Shown here one piece after another: positions 5,779 to 11,800 of a DNA stretch of 11,900 nt; the stretch's first letter is position 1, and each line of letters starts with the position of its first letter. The stretch is taken from assembly GCA_021156345.1 (NCBI GenBank), contig JAJNDJ010000185.1:1-11900 (forward strand). Direction: 5' to 3'. Origin of the DNA: Rubrobacteraceae bacterium. GTDB taxonomy: Bacteria; Actinomycetota; Rubrobacteria; Rubrobacterales; Rubrobacteraceae. The notes beneath the pieces were generated by a model that worked only from the letters and a program-made list of their open reading frames with translations, searched no databases and had not been told where the DNA came from. A program made the translations under genes and the position numbers.

Positions 5779-6528
5779 GTGACGCTGGAGAGACAGAACG
5801 GCGCCCGTCATGTCAGCCCCGATGAGCTGCAGAGGGTCAACAAGATCCGGCGCGATTTCGTCGCCAACGTCTCCCATGAGCTCAAGACCCCGGCCACGAG
5901 CCTGAAGCTGCTGGCCGAGAGCCTCGAAGAGACACTCGACCATGATCCCGTCCAGGCACGCCTCTTCGCCGCGCAACTCAAAAAGGAGACCGAGCACCTC
6001 GCCTACCTCATTACAGACCTCCTCGACCTGACACGCCTCGAGAGCCAAGAGCCCATCGATTACCCCACCCTCGTCGACGTGCGTAGCGTCCTGATGACCG
6101 TACTCGCCCGCATGAGACGCGTCGCCCGAAAGAAAGATATCACCCTCCAGTGGAAACGCTTCGGTAAGGCCGCCGAGTACACCGTCTACGGCGACGAGAC
6201 ACAACTGACCTCTATGTTCACCAATCTTGTAGATAATGCGGTGAAATATACGCCACCGGGAGGCAGGGTCGAGGTGGTTGGGGGCTCCGAAAGCTCGGAG
6301 ATAACGATTCGCATCTCCGACACCGGCATTGGAATCCCCGAGGGAAAGATCCCACGCATCTTCGAGCGTTTCTACCGCGTGGACAAGGCCCGCTCCAAGG
6401 CTACCGGTGGAACGGGGCTGGGCCTCTCCATAGTGAGGCATGTGGCCGAAAACCACGGCGGACGGGTCACCGTCCACAGCACCCCTGGAGAAGGATCCAC
6501 CTTCACCGTGTATCTGCCGCGCGCCTAG
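5779..6528 (+). CDS. Histidine kinase core lacking a sensor region
   Basis: A 249-residue kinase, partner of the regulator 3 bases upstream. It has the phospho-acceptor helix with His33 in V-S-H-E-L-K-T-P (31-38), the N box N-L-V-D-N-A-V-K-Y-T (149-158), D-T-G-I-G-I-P (181-187), the F box I-F-E-R-F-Y-R-V-D (194-202) and G-G-T-G-L-G-L-S-I-V (210-219), so the catalytic core is whole. Only about 25 residues precede the His box: no membrane segment, HAMP or PAS domain. PhoR-like kinases usually carry 100-200 residues there. The start at GTG 5779 follows GGGAG by 7 bases. It could be a soluble kinase sensing through a partner, or a gene that lost its sensor part between the start and the E-L-Q-R-V linker. 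Confidence 0.9.
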   Translation: MTLERQNGARHVSPDELQRVNKIRRDFVANVSHELKTPATSLKLLAESLEETLDHDPVQARLFAAQLKKETEHLAYLITDLLDLTRLESQEPIDYPTLVDVRSVLMTVLARMRRVARKKDITLQWKRFGKAAEYTVYGDETQLTSMFTNLVDNAVKYTPPGGRVEVVGGSESSEITIRISDTGIGIPEGKIPRIFERFYRVDKARSKATGGTGLGLSIVRHVAENHGGRVTVHSTPGEGSTFTVYLPRA

Positions 6529-6575
6529 AGCGCTTCGCAAAGCACGGCAGTCAGGTAAAGCGTGTCAGCGCGCTC
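6524..6575 (+). repeat. Possible degenerate copy 3 of the gene-end hairpin family
   Basis: The 20 bases at 6524-6543 match the leading half of the elements at 1926-1907 and 11691-11710 at about 15 of 20 positions and again contain the stop codon of the upstream gene (TAG 6526-6528). The long closing arm is absent; instead GCTT/AAGC closes a small loop (6532-6543) and GAGCGC pairs with GCGCTC at 6570-6575. The remaining gap to the Hpt fragment shows nothing else I can support. Confidence 0.35.
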
Positions 6576-6672
6576 CGGCCTTCGGCTTCCCCTTGTCAGC
6601 CCTTCGGTTTCGATCTCGGCCGATAGCTTCTAGTCAGATGCGCGCTCGGGGCTTCAGGAGGTCGAAGAGGCC

Positions 6673-6882
6673 TTGCAGAAGGGCGATGCGTCTGCCATAG
6701 AGCGGGCGGCGCACACGCTCAAAGGCGGCTCGGGCAGCATGGGCGCAAGGGAAATGTCTGGCCTCTGCGCGCAGTTGGAGGAGGTCGGCGCATCAGGAGA
6801 TCTCTCGCAAGGCTCCGAACTGCTCGGACGAATCAGGGAGGAGTTGGGCCGGATCGAAAGGGTGTTGGAGGCAGAGGTTTCA
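6673..6882 (+). pseudogene. Hpt (histidine phosphotransfer) domain fragment
   Basis: The reading frame gives a clear Hpt core: Q-K-G-D-A-S-A-I-E-R-A-A-H-T-L-K-G-G-S-G-S-M-G-A, with the phospho-accepting His at codon 6712-6714, followed by the second helix pair ending at about V-L-E-A-E-V. In-frame codons upstream to a TAG at 6631 add only L-Q-E-V-E-E-A and offer no ATG; TTG 6673 is the sole start. The first Hpt helix and whatever preceded it, often a receiver domain, are missing. At the other end the frame stays open to 7056 and would run 163 bases into the opposing thiL gene; a TAA in another frame at 6885-6887 may be the old stop. I read it as the remnant of a phosphorelay protein, perhaps linked to the neighbouring kinase. 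A short expressed Hpt protein is less likely. Confidence 0.6.
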
Positions 6883-6893
6883 GGTAACACCTT

Positions 6894-7748
6894 TCAGGTG
6901 AAGTGGTTCCAGCCGTACAGTCCTTCGACCGGTTCGTCCCCGCGCTCGAAGACGACTTCGGAGCGGGTGATCTCCCCGATCAGCGTGAGGGGAACTTCGA
7001 CGTTTTTTGCCAGTGCGTCCAGTACAGGCCCGGGGGCACAGATCAGGAGCTCGTAATCTTCGCCTCCTGTTGCCGCGAGGACTTCAGGGTCGCGTTCGAG
7101 GGATTCTGCGAGCTCTCTGGTATCGTCTTTGATGGGCAGTAGATCCAGGTCCACGATGCATCCCACCCCGCTCCGGTCACACACGTGGCGTACATCCGAA
7201 GCCAGGCCATCGGAGAGGTCTATCATGGCGGTGGCGCGGAGCGTGGCTGCGATACGCCCGGCCCCGAGCCTAGGTTCAGGCCGCAGGCACCTGCGAATGA
7301 GACGCTCCGGACCATTCATGCCTCGCTCCAGGGCGAGTAGCCCGGCCGCCGAGGCGCCGAGCTCGCCCGTGACCGCCAGGAGGTCGCCGGGGCTCGCTCC
7401 CGAGCGCAGTACCGGCTGCGTGGCGAGCTCGCAGGCCTCCAAGACACCCTCATAGCAACGCAGCGCGGTCTCAGGGTCGGGCGCTCCTCCAGAGGCCAGA
7501 ACGAACCTCGGGGTTCCCCCCATCGCCGCCACGTCCGAGGCGTTGACCGCGACGGCCTTGTATCCGATGTCCTGGGGCGTGGCCCAGTCTTTGAAATGGT
7601 GGCCAGAGACGAGCATGTCGGAGGCGGCCACCCAAGTCCTGTCCCCGATCTTCAGAACTGCGCAGTCGTCCCCGAGGGGCACGAGCACCTCGGGGGGCGC
7701 GGGAGGCAGGAGGGCTGAGATCCTGCGTATAACATCGAACTCGCTCAA
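6894..7748 (-). CDS. thiL: Thiamine-monophosphate kinase with internal deletion
   Basis: ThiL phosphorylates thiamine monophosphate to thiamine diphosphate with ATP. The 284-residue product has the family blocks G-D-D-C-A (26-30), S-D-M-L-V-S-G-H-H-F (43-52), N-A-S-D-V-A-A-M-G (69-77), R-S-G-A-S-P-G-D (115-122), I-D-L-S-D-G-L-A-S-D (176-185) and T-G-G-E-D-Y-E-L-L (227-235). In E. coli ThiL about 62 residues separate A-A-M-G-A-D-P from R-S-G-A-K-P-G-D and include the G-G-D-T motif; here 34 do and G-G-D-T is absent. About 28 residues are missing in frame near 7420-7430. That motif lies in the nucleotide and metal site, so activity is doubtful. The TTG start overlaps the upstream stop by 4 bases (TTGA). 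It is the last gene of the run. Confidence 0.9.
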   Translation of the reverse strand: MSEFDVIRRISALLPPAPPEVLVPLGDDCAVLKIGDRTWVAASDMLVSGHHFKDWATPQDIGYKAVAVNASDVAAMGGTPRFVLASGGAPDPETALRCYEGVLEACELATQPVLRSGASPGDLLAVTGELGASAAGLLALERGMNGPERLIRRCLRPEPRLGAGRIAATLRATAMIDLSDGLASDVRHVCDRSGVGCIVDLDLLPIKDDTRELAESLERDPEVLAATGGEDYELLICAPGPVLDALAKNVEVPLTLIGEITRSEVVFERGDEPVEGLYGWNHFT

Positions 7749-7990
7749 TGCCGCTCTTTGCCCAACCAGTCGCGAGGATGGAGGTATCTTCTGTAGCGGC
7801 GGAATACCTCACGGCCGAGCGCCACGGCAGCGACCCAGAACGCTACCTCTCCCAGGACCAGAAAGGCCGAACTCGTCCAGGCCTTCTGCGCCGTGGAGAG
7901 CGGGGTCAGCAATACGGCCGGAGCCGCCACCCAGAACAGCACAGCGGCCACGAGCAAGAATATTCCAACGAGCCGCGTCAGGCCAGCCAT
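7745..7990 (-). CDS. Small membrane protein, transporter suffix-like domain
   Basis: An 81-residue protein with two hydrophobic segments (about residues 8-28 and 40-58) joined by L-S-T-A-Q-K-A-W, and a basic tail R-R-Y-R-R-Y-L-H-P-R-D-W-L. This layout resembles the so-called transporter suffix domain, found alone or at the end of major-facilitator transporters; its role is unknown. ATG 7990 is chosen because it begins just before the first membrane segment. A longer frame from 8137 exists but would overlap the Nudix gene by almost 100 bases. The only AGGAG lies 15 bases upstream, so initiation is likely weak or coupled. It lies between the tandem-Nudix gene and thiL and overlaps thiL by 4 bases. 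Confidence 0.7.
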   Translation of the reverse strand: MAGLTRLVGIFLLVAAVLFWVAAPAVLLTPLSTAQKAWTSSAFLVLGEVAFWVAAVALGREVFRRYRRYLHPRDWLGKERH

Positions 7991-8040
7991 TTTCGAAACG
8001 CGAGGCTCCTGGCCCGCACTTTGCCTGTTCTCCTGTTCGC

Positions 8041-8952
8041 TTATCGCTGCTTCTCCCTGATAGCTTTCCAGAGCACGTCTGACTCTCGTCTGGTATACCA
8101 GGTACGCAGCGAGCGCCACCCGGTTTCCGTAACCCACATAGAGGCGTCGTGGGCCGCGGCCTCAGGGTCTATCTCTCCTCCCTGATGCCTTGCCAGAAAG
8201 CCAACGCCGGCGTAGAGCTCTGGGTCATCAGGGTTGCGCCAGGGCTCGACCCTGGCCCACCAGGCGTCTTCGATCCGGGCCCGCACACCGGTCTCTTCGT
8301 AGAGCTCGCGGCGGGCGCAGGCTTCGAAATCCTCGCCCTCTTCGAGCATACCGCCAGGGTTCTCCCAGAGCCCAATGGGTGGTTTGCGACGCCTGAGCAG
8401 TAGCACCCGCGGCTCGATGCCTCCAAGGTCCACGAGTACAGCCCCGGCCCCGAGGTTGGCAGGGACCACGCCGGTGTCCTCACGGGGTCCTGGAGGTGGA
8501 GGCGGAGTGTGCGGTTCACGGACCTCCCCCACGGGCCCGGCTATGCGCTTGATGTTCTCGTGACTCCACCAGCTCGGCAGCGACATCCACTCCCCGAGGG
8601 TTACCCACCTGTGGTCGAGATGCTCCTCGGAGAGACTCACCTCTGCTCTATCAGTCCGTCCCGCGAAGGTGACGGAGGCCAGACGTCTACCGCTCGCCGC
8701 CTCGCCGACCCAGGTGGCGATGATACGTTGGGGAGCGACCAGGACGCCGGTCTCTTCGTAGAGCTCGCGGACGGCCCCCTCCTCGAAGCTCTCGCCTGGC
8801 TGAAGACGTCCGGCAGGCGGCTCCCAGGTGCCTGTTGGACGCTGGAGCAGGAGCATGCGGCCGTCCTCCCTTATGGGCAGCAGGCCGGAGACGAGATCCG
8901 CCTTCAAAGCGTGCCAGTAGCGAAGATTTCGCGTCTGCTCTCCATTCAGCAA
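8041..8952 (-). CDS. Tandem Nudix hydrolase (two Nudix domains)
   Basis: A 303-residue protein with two complete Nudix domains. The first box, G-R-L-Q-P-G-E-S-F-E-E-G ... R-E-L-Y-E-E-T-G-V, is at 48-70; the second, G-G-M-L-E-E-G-E-D-F-E ... R-E-L-Y-E-E-T-G-V, is at 200-223. A proline-rich linker (147-158) joins them. Nudix enzymes cleave nucleoside or other X-linked diphosphates; the substrate cannot be read from the sequence. The start is uncertain. TTG 8952 is the first usable codon, without a good ribosome site. Yet the frame upstream, back to the DUF2071 stop at 9007, reads as sensible protein (V-K-A-V-R-E-V-S-P-W-A-I-Y) with no ATG, GTG or TTG; a GTA stands where a GTG would fit. It belongs to the thiamine run and may act on thiamine-related diphosphates, which is inference. 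Confidence 0.88.
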   Translation of the reverse strand: MLNGEQTRNLRYWHALKADLVSGLLPIREDGRMLLLQRPTGTWEPPAGRLQPGESFEEGAVRELYEETGVLVAPQRIIATWVGEAASGRRLASVTFAGRTDRAEVSLSEEHLDHRWVTLGEWMSLPSWWSHENIKRIAGPVGEVREPHTPPPPPGPREDTGVVPANLGAGAVLVDLGGIEPRVLLLRRRKPPIGLWENPGGMLEEGEDFEACARRELYEETGVRARIEDAWWARVEPWRNPDDPELYAGVGFLARHQGGEIDPEAAAHDASMWVTETGWRSLRTWYTRRESDVLWKAIREKQR

Positions 8953-9006
8953 GTATATGGCCCACGGGGATACTTCGCGAACCGCCTTTACACGAACCGT
9001 CCCGGC

Positions 9007-9760
9007 TTACGAAGCTATCCGGCGCGGTAGCCACGCGAGAACGTCCAGGCGATTGGAGAAGTGAAGGACCGGGTCGGTCTGGGGCAGCTTCAGGCCTATC
9101 TGCTGGGTCATCGCGAGCGTGCTGACCTCGGCCTCGGCGGGCTGGAGAGGCCAGAGATGGTGGTGGACTTCTCCGCGGCGGACGTTGCCCCGCACTGTAC
9201 AGGCAGTAGCGCTCAGTCAGAAAGGTCTCGATGGACCCCCTCTGGAAGCGTTCCCCCACGGGGCTGTAGCGGGCCGCGAACTCCGCCAGCGGCGCGCCCC
9301 TGTGCGTCCTCAGGCTTCTGTAGTCGACCTGGTCGCCCGAGGCATAGCAGTGCATCTCGGCGTCGAAGTAAGGAAGGTGGAATGTGGCGCGGGCGAGGCG
9401 GACGGCTACGCGGCTGCGGGCGTCGAGGGAGAAGAACCAGACACCCGGCCTGCCTTCCGCCGTTACGTAGGTGCGGAGGTTTATCTCAGGGAAATGCGAG
9501 AGCCCGGGGATCGGGGGCAGGAAGTGGGGCCTTACGCCGGTCATATCGAAGGGTACTATGCCGAGCCAGGCGCTAGCTTCGAAGGTGTCGATGCTCAGGG
9601 CCGGCGGCACGAGGGGCCTGAGATCTTCCACTCTGACGGGCCAGTGCATGAAGAGCAGGTCCCGCCAGCTCATCCCGAGGACCCACGGACCGGAAGGGAC
9701 GGGGTAGGGACGGTGCTCTGTCCTGCTAAGTACCGTCGCGGGTCGAAAGGCGGCGTGCAT
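9007..9760 (-). pseudogene. DUF2071 (YqjF-like) protein, split by a frameshift
   Basis: The two frames together make a nearly full-length DUF2071 protein of about 250 residues, a family of unknown function. The first frame, from ATG 9760 (GAGGT 5 bases upstream), contains W-R-D-L-L-F-M-H-W-P-V, D-T-F-E-A-S-A-W-L-G, F-P-E-I-N-L-R-T-Y-V-T, G-V-W-F-F-S-L-D-A and T-E-R-Y-C-L-Y-S. At 9190-9196 the match moves to another frame: R-G-N-V-R-R-G-E-V-H-H-H-L-W-P-L-Q-P-A-E-A-E-V through L-H-F-S-N-R-L-D-V, ending at TAA 9007. One extra base, or two missing ones, explains the shift. Without correction the first frame runs to 8687 with a tail unlike the family, across the Nudix gene. Start 9829 is also open but overlaps the upstream gene. 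It lies between thiamine pyrophosphokinase and the tandem Nudix gene. Confidence 0.85.
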
Positions 9761-9809
9761 AGGCGACCTCAATCTTAGGACGTTCCCCCACGGGAGTCCG
9801 TATACCCTG

Positions 9810-10454
9810 TCACGGGCCTTCCGTCTCATGTATCACCAGGACTGCGCCTTCCCCCACGCTCACCATAGCTTCCGTGCCGATCAACTCGTTGTGGAACCCC
9901 AGGGTATCTCCAGGCTCCAGGCTGGCGTTCTCTAGCGGATATTCCATACCTTCGAGGGTGACGCCGGCTGCAGGACCGGACAGGGGGAAGATCGAGATGC
10001 TGTCCTCTTGCACGCCTTCCACCATCCTGTAGCCGGCTTCGACCACGAACATCTGTCCCCGGTCGGCCACGACCGTGGAACGCAGGCCGATACGCTCGGC
10101 GGCGAGCAGGATATGTGGGACCGCGAAGAGGGCCCCTGGCCTCCCGCCAACGGCGCAGAGGAGGTCGGCCACGGTCGCTCCCCGCTCCCTGGCGGCAAGT
10201 ACAGCAAGCTGGCCGTCCATCTTGTCTTTCCTCAACGGATGGCGCTCCAGGGAGGTTCCACGCCTCTCGACTTCTCGCGCGAGTTCTTCTCCCAACGAGT
10301 CCATATCCCCGACGACGAGATCAGGCACAACCCCGGCCTGGAGCGCGTAACGGGCACCACCATCAGCGGCGATTACCAGGTCTGCACGTCCTGCGACGCT
10401 CCTGAGCAGACCCGCCGAGTCGGGAGAGCCGTTCAGGAAGATGGCGGCCCGCAC
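9810..10454 (-). CDS. Thiamine pyrophosphokinase
   Basis: A 214-residue enzyme that transfers diphosphate from ATP to thiamine, giving thiamine diphosphate in one step. Family motifs are A-D-G-G-A-R-Y-A (30-37), P-D-L-V-V-G-D-M-D-S-L (44-54), K-D-K-M-D-G-Q-L-A (76-84) and A-V-G-G-R (101-105), with a C-terminal beta domain. Two motifs vary: the usual K-D-x-T-D is K-D-K-M-D, and the usual G-G-R-x-D-H is G-G-R-P-G-A-L-F-A-V-P-H, so this is a divergent subgroup rather than a damaged gene. GTG 10454 begins one base after the thiT stop; with no clear ribosome site, translation is probably coupled to thiT. The pairing with a thiamine importer strongly supports a role in thiamine salvage. Confidence 0.88.
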   Translation of the reverse strand: MRAAIFLNGSPDSAGLLRSVAGRADLVIAADGGARYALQAGVVPDLVVGDMDSLGEELAREVERRGTSLERHPLRKDKMDGQLAVLAARERGATVADLLCAVGGRPGALFAVPHILLAAERIGLRSTVVADRGQMFVVEAGYRMVEGVQEDSISIFPLSGPAAGVTLEGMEYPLENASLEPGDTLGFHNELIGTEAMVSVGEGAVLVIHETEGP

Positions 10455-10455
10455 G

Positions 10456-11013
10456 CTATGAGGTTTTCGAGCCCCGGTAGTACAGTTGTCTTGGCGAAGG
10501 CTGCGCCCGTTCCAGAGCCTTCAGCAGCACAACAGTGACCACTAGCACGATGCCCAGGCTCGGGGCCAGGTACGTGGCGTTGTACGCTGCTGAGTAGAGG
10601 TAAGGATTCCAGCCCTCAGGCGCGACGGAGGCGAAGAAGACCACGCCCGAGAGGAAGTGGCATGCGAAGCGCGCCAGAACGGCCACCGTGGCCCCAAGTA
10701 TCGCACCCTGCACCGTGGGCTTGAAGAGTCCTGCGAGGCCCAGGGCGCCGAAGGCCAGAGGGTAATCAAGGATGAGTTGCACAGGATGTACCACGTAAAA
10801 ATCGATGGCGAGATATAGCAGACCGAAAGCAGCTCCCGCGACGACGCCCACCTTCCAGCCCTGCCTGAGGGCGAGGATTATAAGGGGGATCATCTCCAGG
10901 GAGACGGAGCCGCCAAACGGCATTCTGAAGAGCACGACGAATCCGAGAACAAAGGACAGGGCGACGGCGAGCGCCGCCTCGGTCAGTACCCTGGTGTCTC
11001 TGAAGGCGTTCAA
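10456..11013 (-). CDS. thiT: ThiT, substrate-binding subunit of an ECF thiamine transporter
   Basis: A 185-residue membrane protein with about six hydrophobic helices. M-P-F-G-G-S-V-S-L-E-M-I-P-L (31-44), Q-L-I-L-D-Y-P-L-A-F (79-88), H-F-L-S-G (119-123) and the W-N-P-Y-L-Y-S-A-A-Y-N stretch (135-145) match ThiT, where the Trp, Tyr and Asn of the last region line the thiamine pocket. ThiT binds thiamine outside the cell and works with a shared energising module (EcfA, EcfA', EcfT), not encoded here. TTG 11013 is chosen because GGGGAGAGG lies 8 bases upstream; an out-of-frame ATG nearby closes at once. It follows the Nudix gene by 33 bases and precedes thiamine pyrophosphokinase by 1 base. I see no TPP riboswitch in front of it. 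Confidence 0.92.
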   Translation of the reverse strand: MNAFRDTRVLTEAALAVALSFVLGFVVLFRMPFGGSVSLEMIPLIILALRQGWKVGVVAGAAFGLLYLAIDFYVVHPVQLILDYPLAFGALGLAGLFKPTVQGAILGATVAVLARFACHFLSGVVFFASVAPEGWNPYLYSAAYNATYLAPSLGIVLVVTVVLLKALERAQPSPRQLYYRGSKTS

Positions 11014-11046
11014 CTGCGCATCCTCTCCCCGGACTTTCTGACGCTC

Positions 11047-11607
11047 TCAGTGTAACCCACCGCCGGAGCCACTACCACCGTTCGCACTCCAGAGCAGCCC
11101 GAGCACTGTGGCGGCGTCGGTGATCCCGCCTTCAGACACCATCTGCAAAGCCTCCCCGAACGGCAACTGCACCACCCCGATGAACTCCGTAGGCTCGGGC
11201 CGCGGACCACGCCCGTCCTTCACCGCCGTGCACCTGAAAAGATGGCAGACCTCCGTGCTCCGCCCTGTGCTGGTATGTATGGAGACCAGATGCTCCAATC
11301 CCTCGGCCCTATAGCCTGTCTCCTCGAAGAGCTCCCTACGGGCCGCCCGCTCTGGCTTCTCGCCAGCATCTACTCCGCCGCTCGGAAGCTCCAGCGTGAA
11401 GGCACCAAGCGGCTGCCTCCACTGGCGCACGAGCACCACGTCTCCCCCGCCTGTGACCGGTACCACGGCGGCGAACCCACCGCTCTCCAGGACGCCGTAC
11501 TCGATCTGCGTCCCGCCCGGTAGCTCCACCTCGTCCACGCGGAAGGCGCACCACGGACTCTGGTACACGTATTCCCTTCCGAGCGTCCGCCAACTCTCTT
11601 CTCCCAT
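11047..11607 (-). CDS. Nudix hydrolase, ADP-ribose pyrophosphatase-like
   Basis: A 186-residue protein (from ATG 11607) resembling ADP-ribose pyrophosphatases: Y-V-Y-Q-S-P-W near the N-terminus, V-V-L-V-R-Q-W-R-Q-P, E-L-P-S-G-G-V-D-A-G-E, and the Nudix box G-G-V-D-A-G-E ... A-A-R-R-E-L-F-E-E-T-G-Y at about 77-99, all intact. The substrate is probably ADP-ribose or a similar diphosphate; a role on thiamine-type diphosphates is possible from its place at the head of the thiamine run. A GTG/ATG start at 11652/11649 is also open, but neither start has a ribosome site. ATG 11607 is preferred because a TATACT ends 7 bases before it, which fits a leaderless message. The C-terminus is a Gly/Ser-rich tail. 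Confidence 0.88.
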   Translation of the reverse strand: MGEESWRTLGREYVYQSPWCAFRVDEVELPGGTQIEYGVLESGGFAAVVPVTGGGDVVLVRQWRQPLGAFTLELPSGGVDAGEKPERAARRELFEETGYRAEGLEHLVSIHTSTGRSTEVCHLFRCTAVKDGRGPRPEPTEFIGVVQLPFGEALQMVSEGGITDAATVLGLLWSANGGSGSGGGLH

Positions 11608-11614
11608 GCGGAAG

Positions 11615-11620
11615 AGTATA
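11615..11620 (-). promoter_or_regulatory. Candidate -10 box of the thiamine-Nudix operon (leaderless)
   Basis: The minus strand reads TATACT, ending 7 bases before ATG 11607, so transcription would begin at or beside the start codon. The -35 position (about GAAAGT) is weak. It lies just downstream of a terminator-like hairpin, as expected for the head of a new operon. Confidence 0.5.
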
Positions 11621-11657
11621 GAGGCTCGCAGCCTGATACTTTCGGGCATCACGCAAT

Positions 11658-11683
11658 AGAAAGAGGAGGGACCCAGGCCCTCC
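11658..11683 (-). terminator. Intrinsic terminator-like hairpin with pyrimidine run
   Basis: On the minus strand GGAGGG and CCCTCC form a 6-bp GC-rich stem with a 7-base loop, followed by TCTTTCT. It separates the ferredoxin gene from the Nudix promoter. It is the only hairpin in this gap with a T-rich tail on the minus strand. Confidence 0.55.
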
Positions 11684-11690
11684 CTCAGGC

Positions 11691-11731
11691 TCTAAAGCGA
11701 TTCGCAGAGGTTTTGACGCCCCGCGAATCGC
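11691..11731 (+). repeat. Copy 2 of the gene-end hairpin family
   Basis: Starts with TCTAAAGCGAT on the plus strand; its first 20 bases match copy 1 (1926-1907, minus) at 19 positions. The arms GCGATTCGC (11697-11705) and GCGAATCGC (11723-11731) pair perfectly over 9 bp. Compared with copy 1, one base differs in the left arm and its partner differs to match. It points opposite to the flanking genes. Confidence 0.6.
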
Positions 11732-11759
11732 GCCGTCGAATAGAAGCTGACTTTCAGAG

Positions 11760-11792
11760 AGCTTGCAAGGAGGTTGAACCTCCTTGCAAGCT
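11760..11792 (-). terminator. Strong hairpin after the ferredoxin gene
   Basis: A perfect 14-bp inverted repeat (11760-11773 with 11779-11792) around a 5-base loop begins 9 bases after the ferredoxin stop. There is no T-run behind it on the minus strand. Position and strength suggest a terminator or 3'-end protector for the ferredoxin message. Confidence 0.65.
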
Positions 11793-11800
11793 GCCTTGAT

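Noticed and set aside
6883..7056. The open continuation of the Hpt frame as real coding sequence
   Set aside because: It is antisense to the conserved end of thiL and shows no Hpt or other domain features.
8687..9006. Continuation of the first DUF2071 frame into the Nudix gene as a genuine 380-residue fusion
   Set aside because: The tail is basic, low in complexity and unlike the family, while the true family C-terminus is present in the adjacent frame.
11040..11060. CTGAGAG upstream of thiT as part of a TPP riboswitch
   Set aside because: Only this short string resembles the conserved core; it overlaps the Nudix stop codon and the gap before thiT is just 33 bases, too short for the riboswitch fold.
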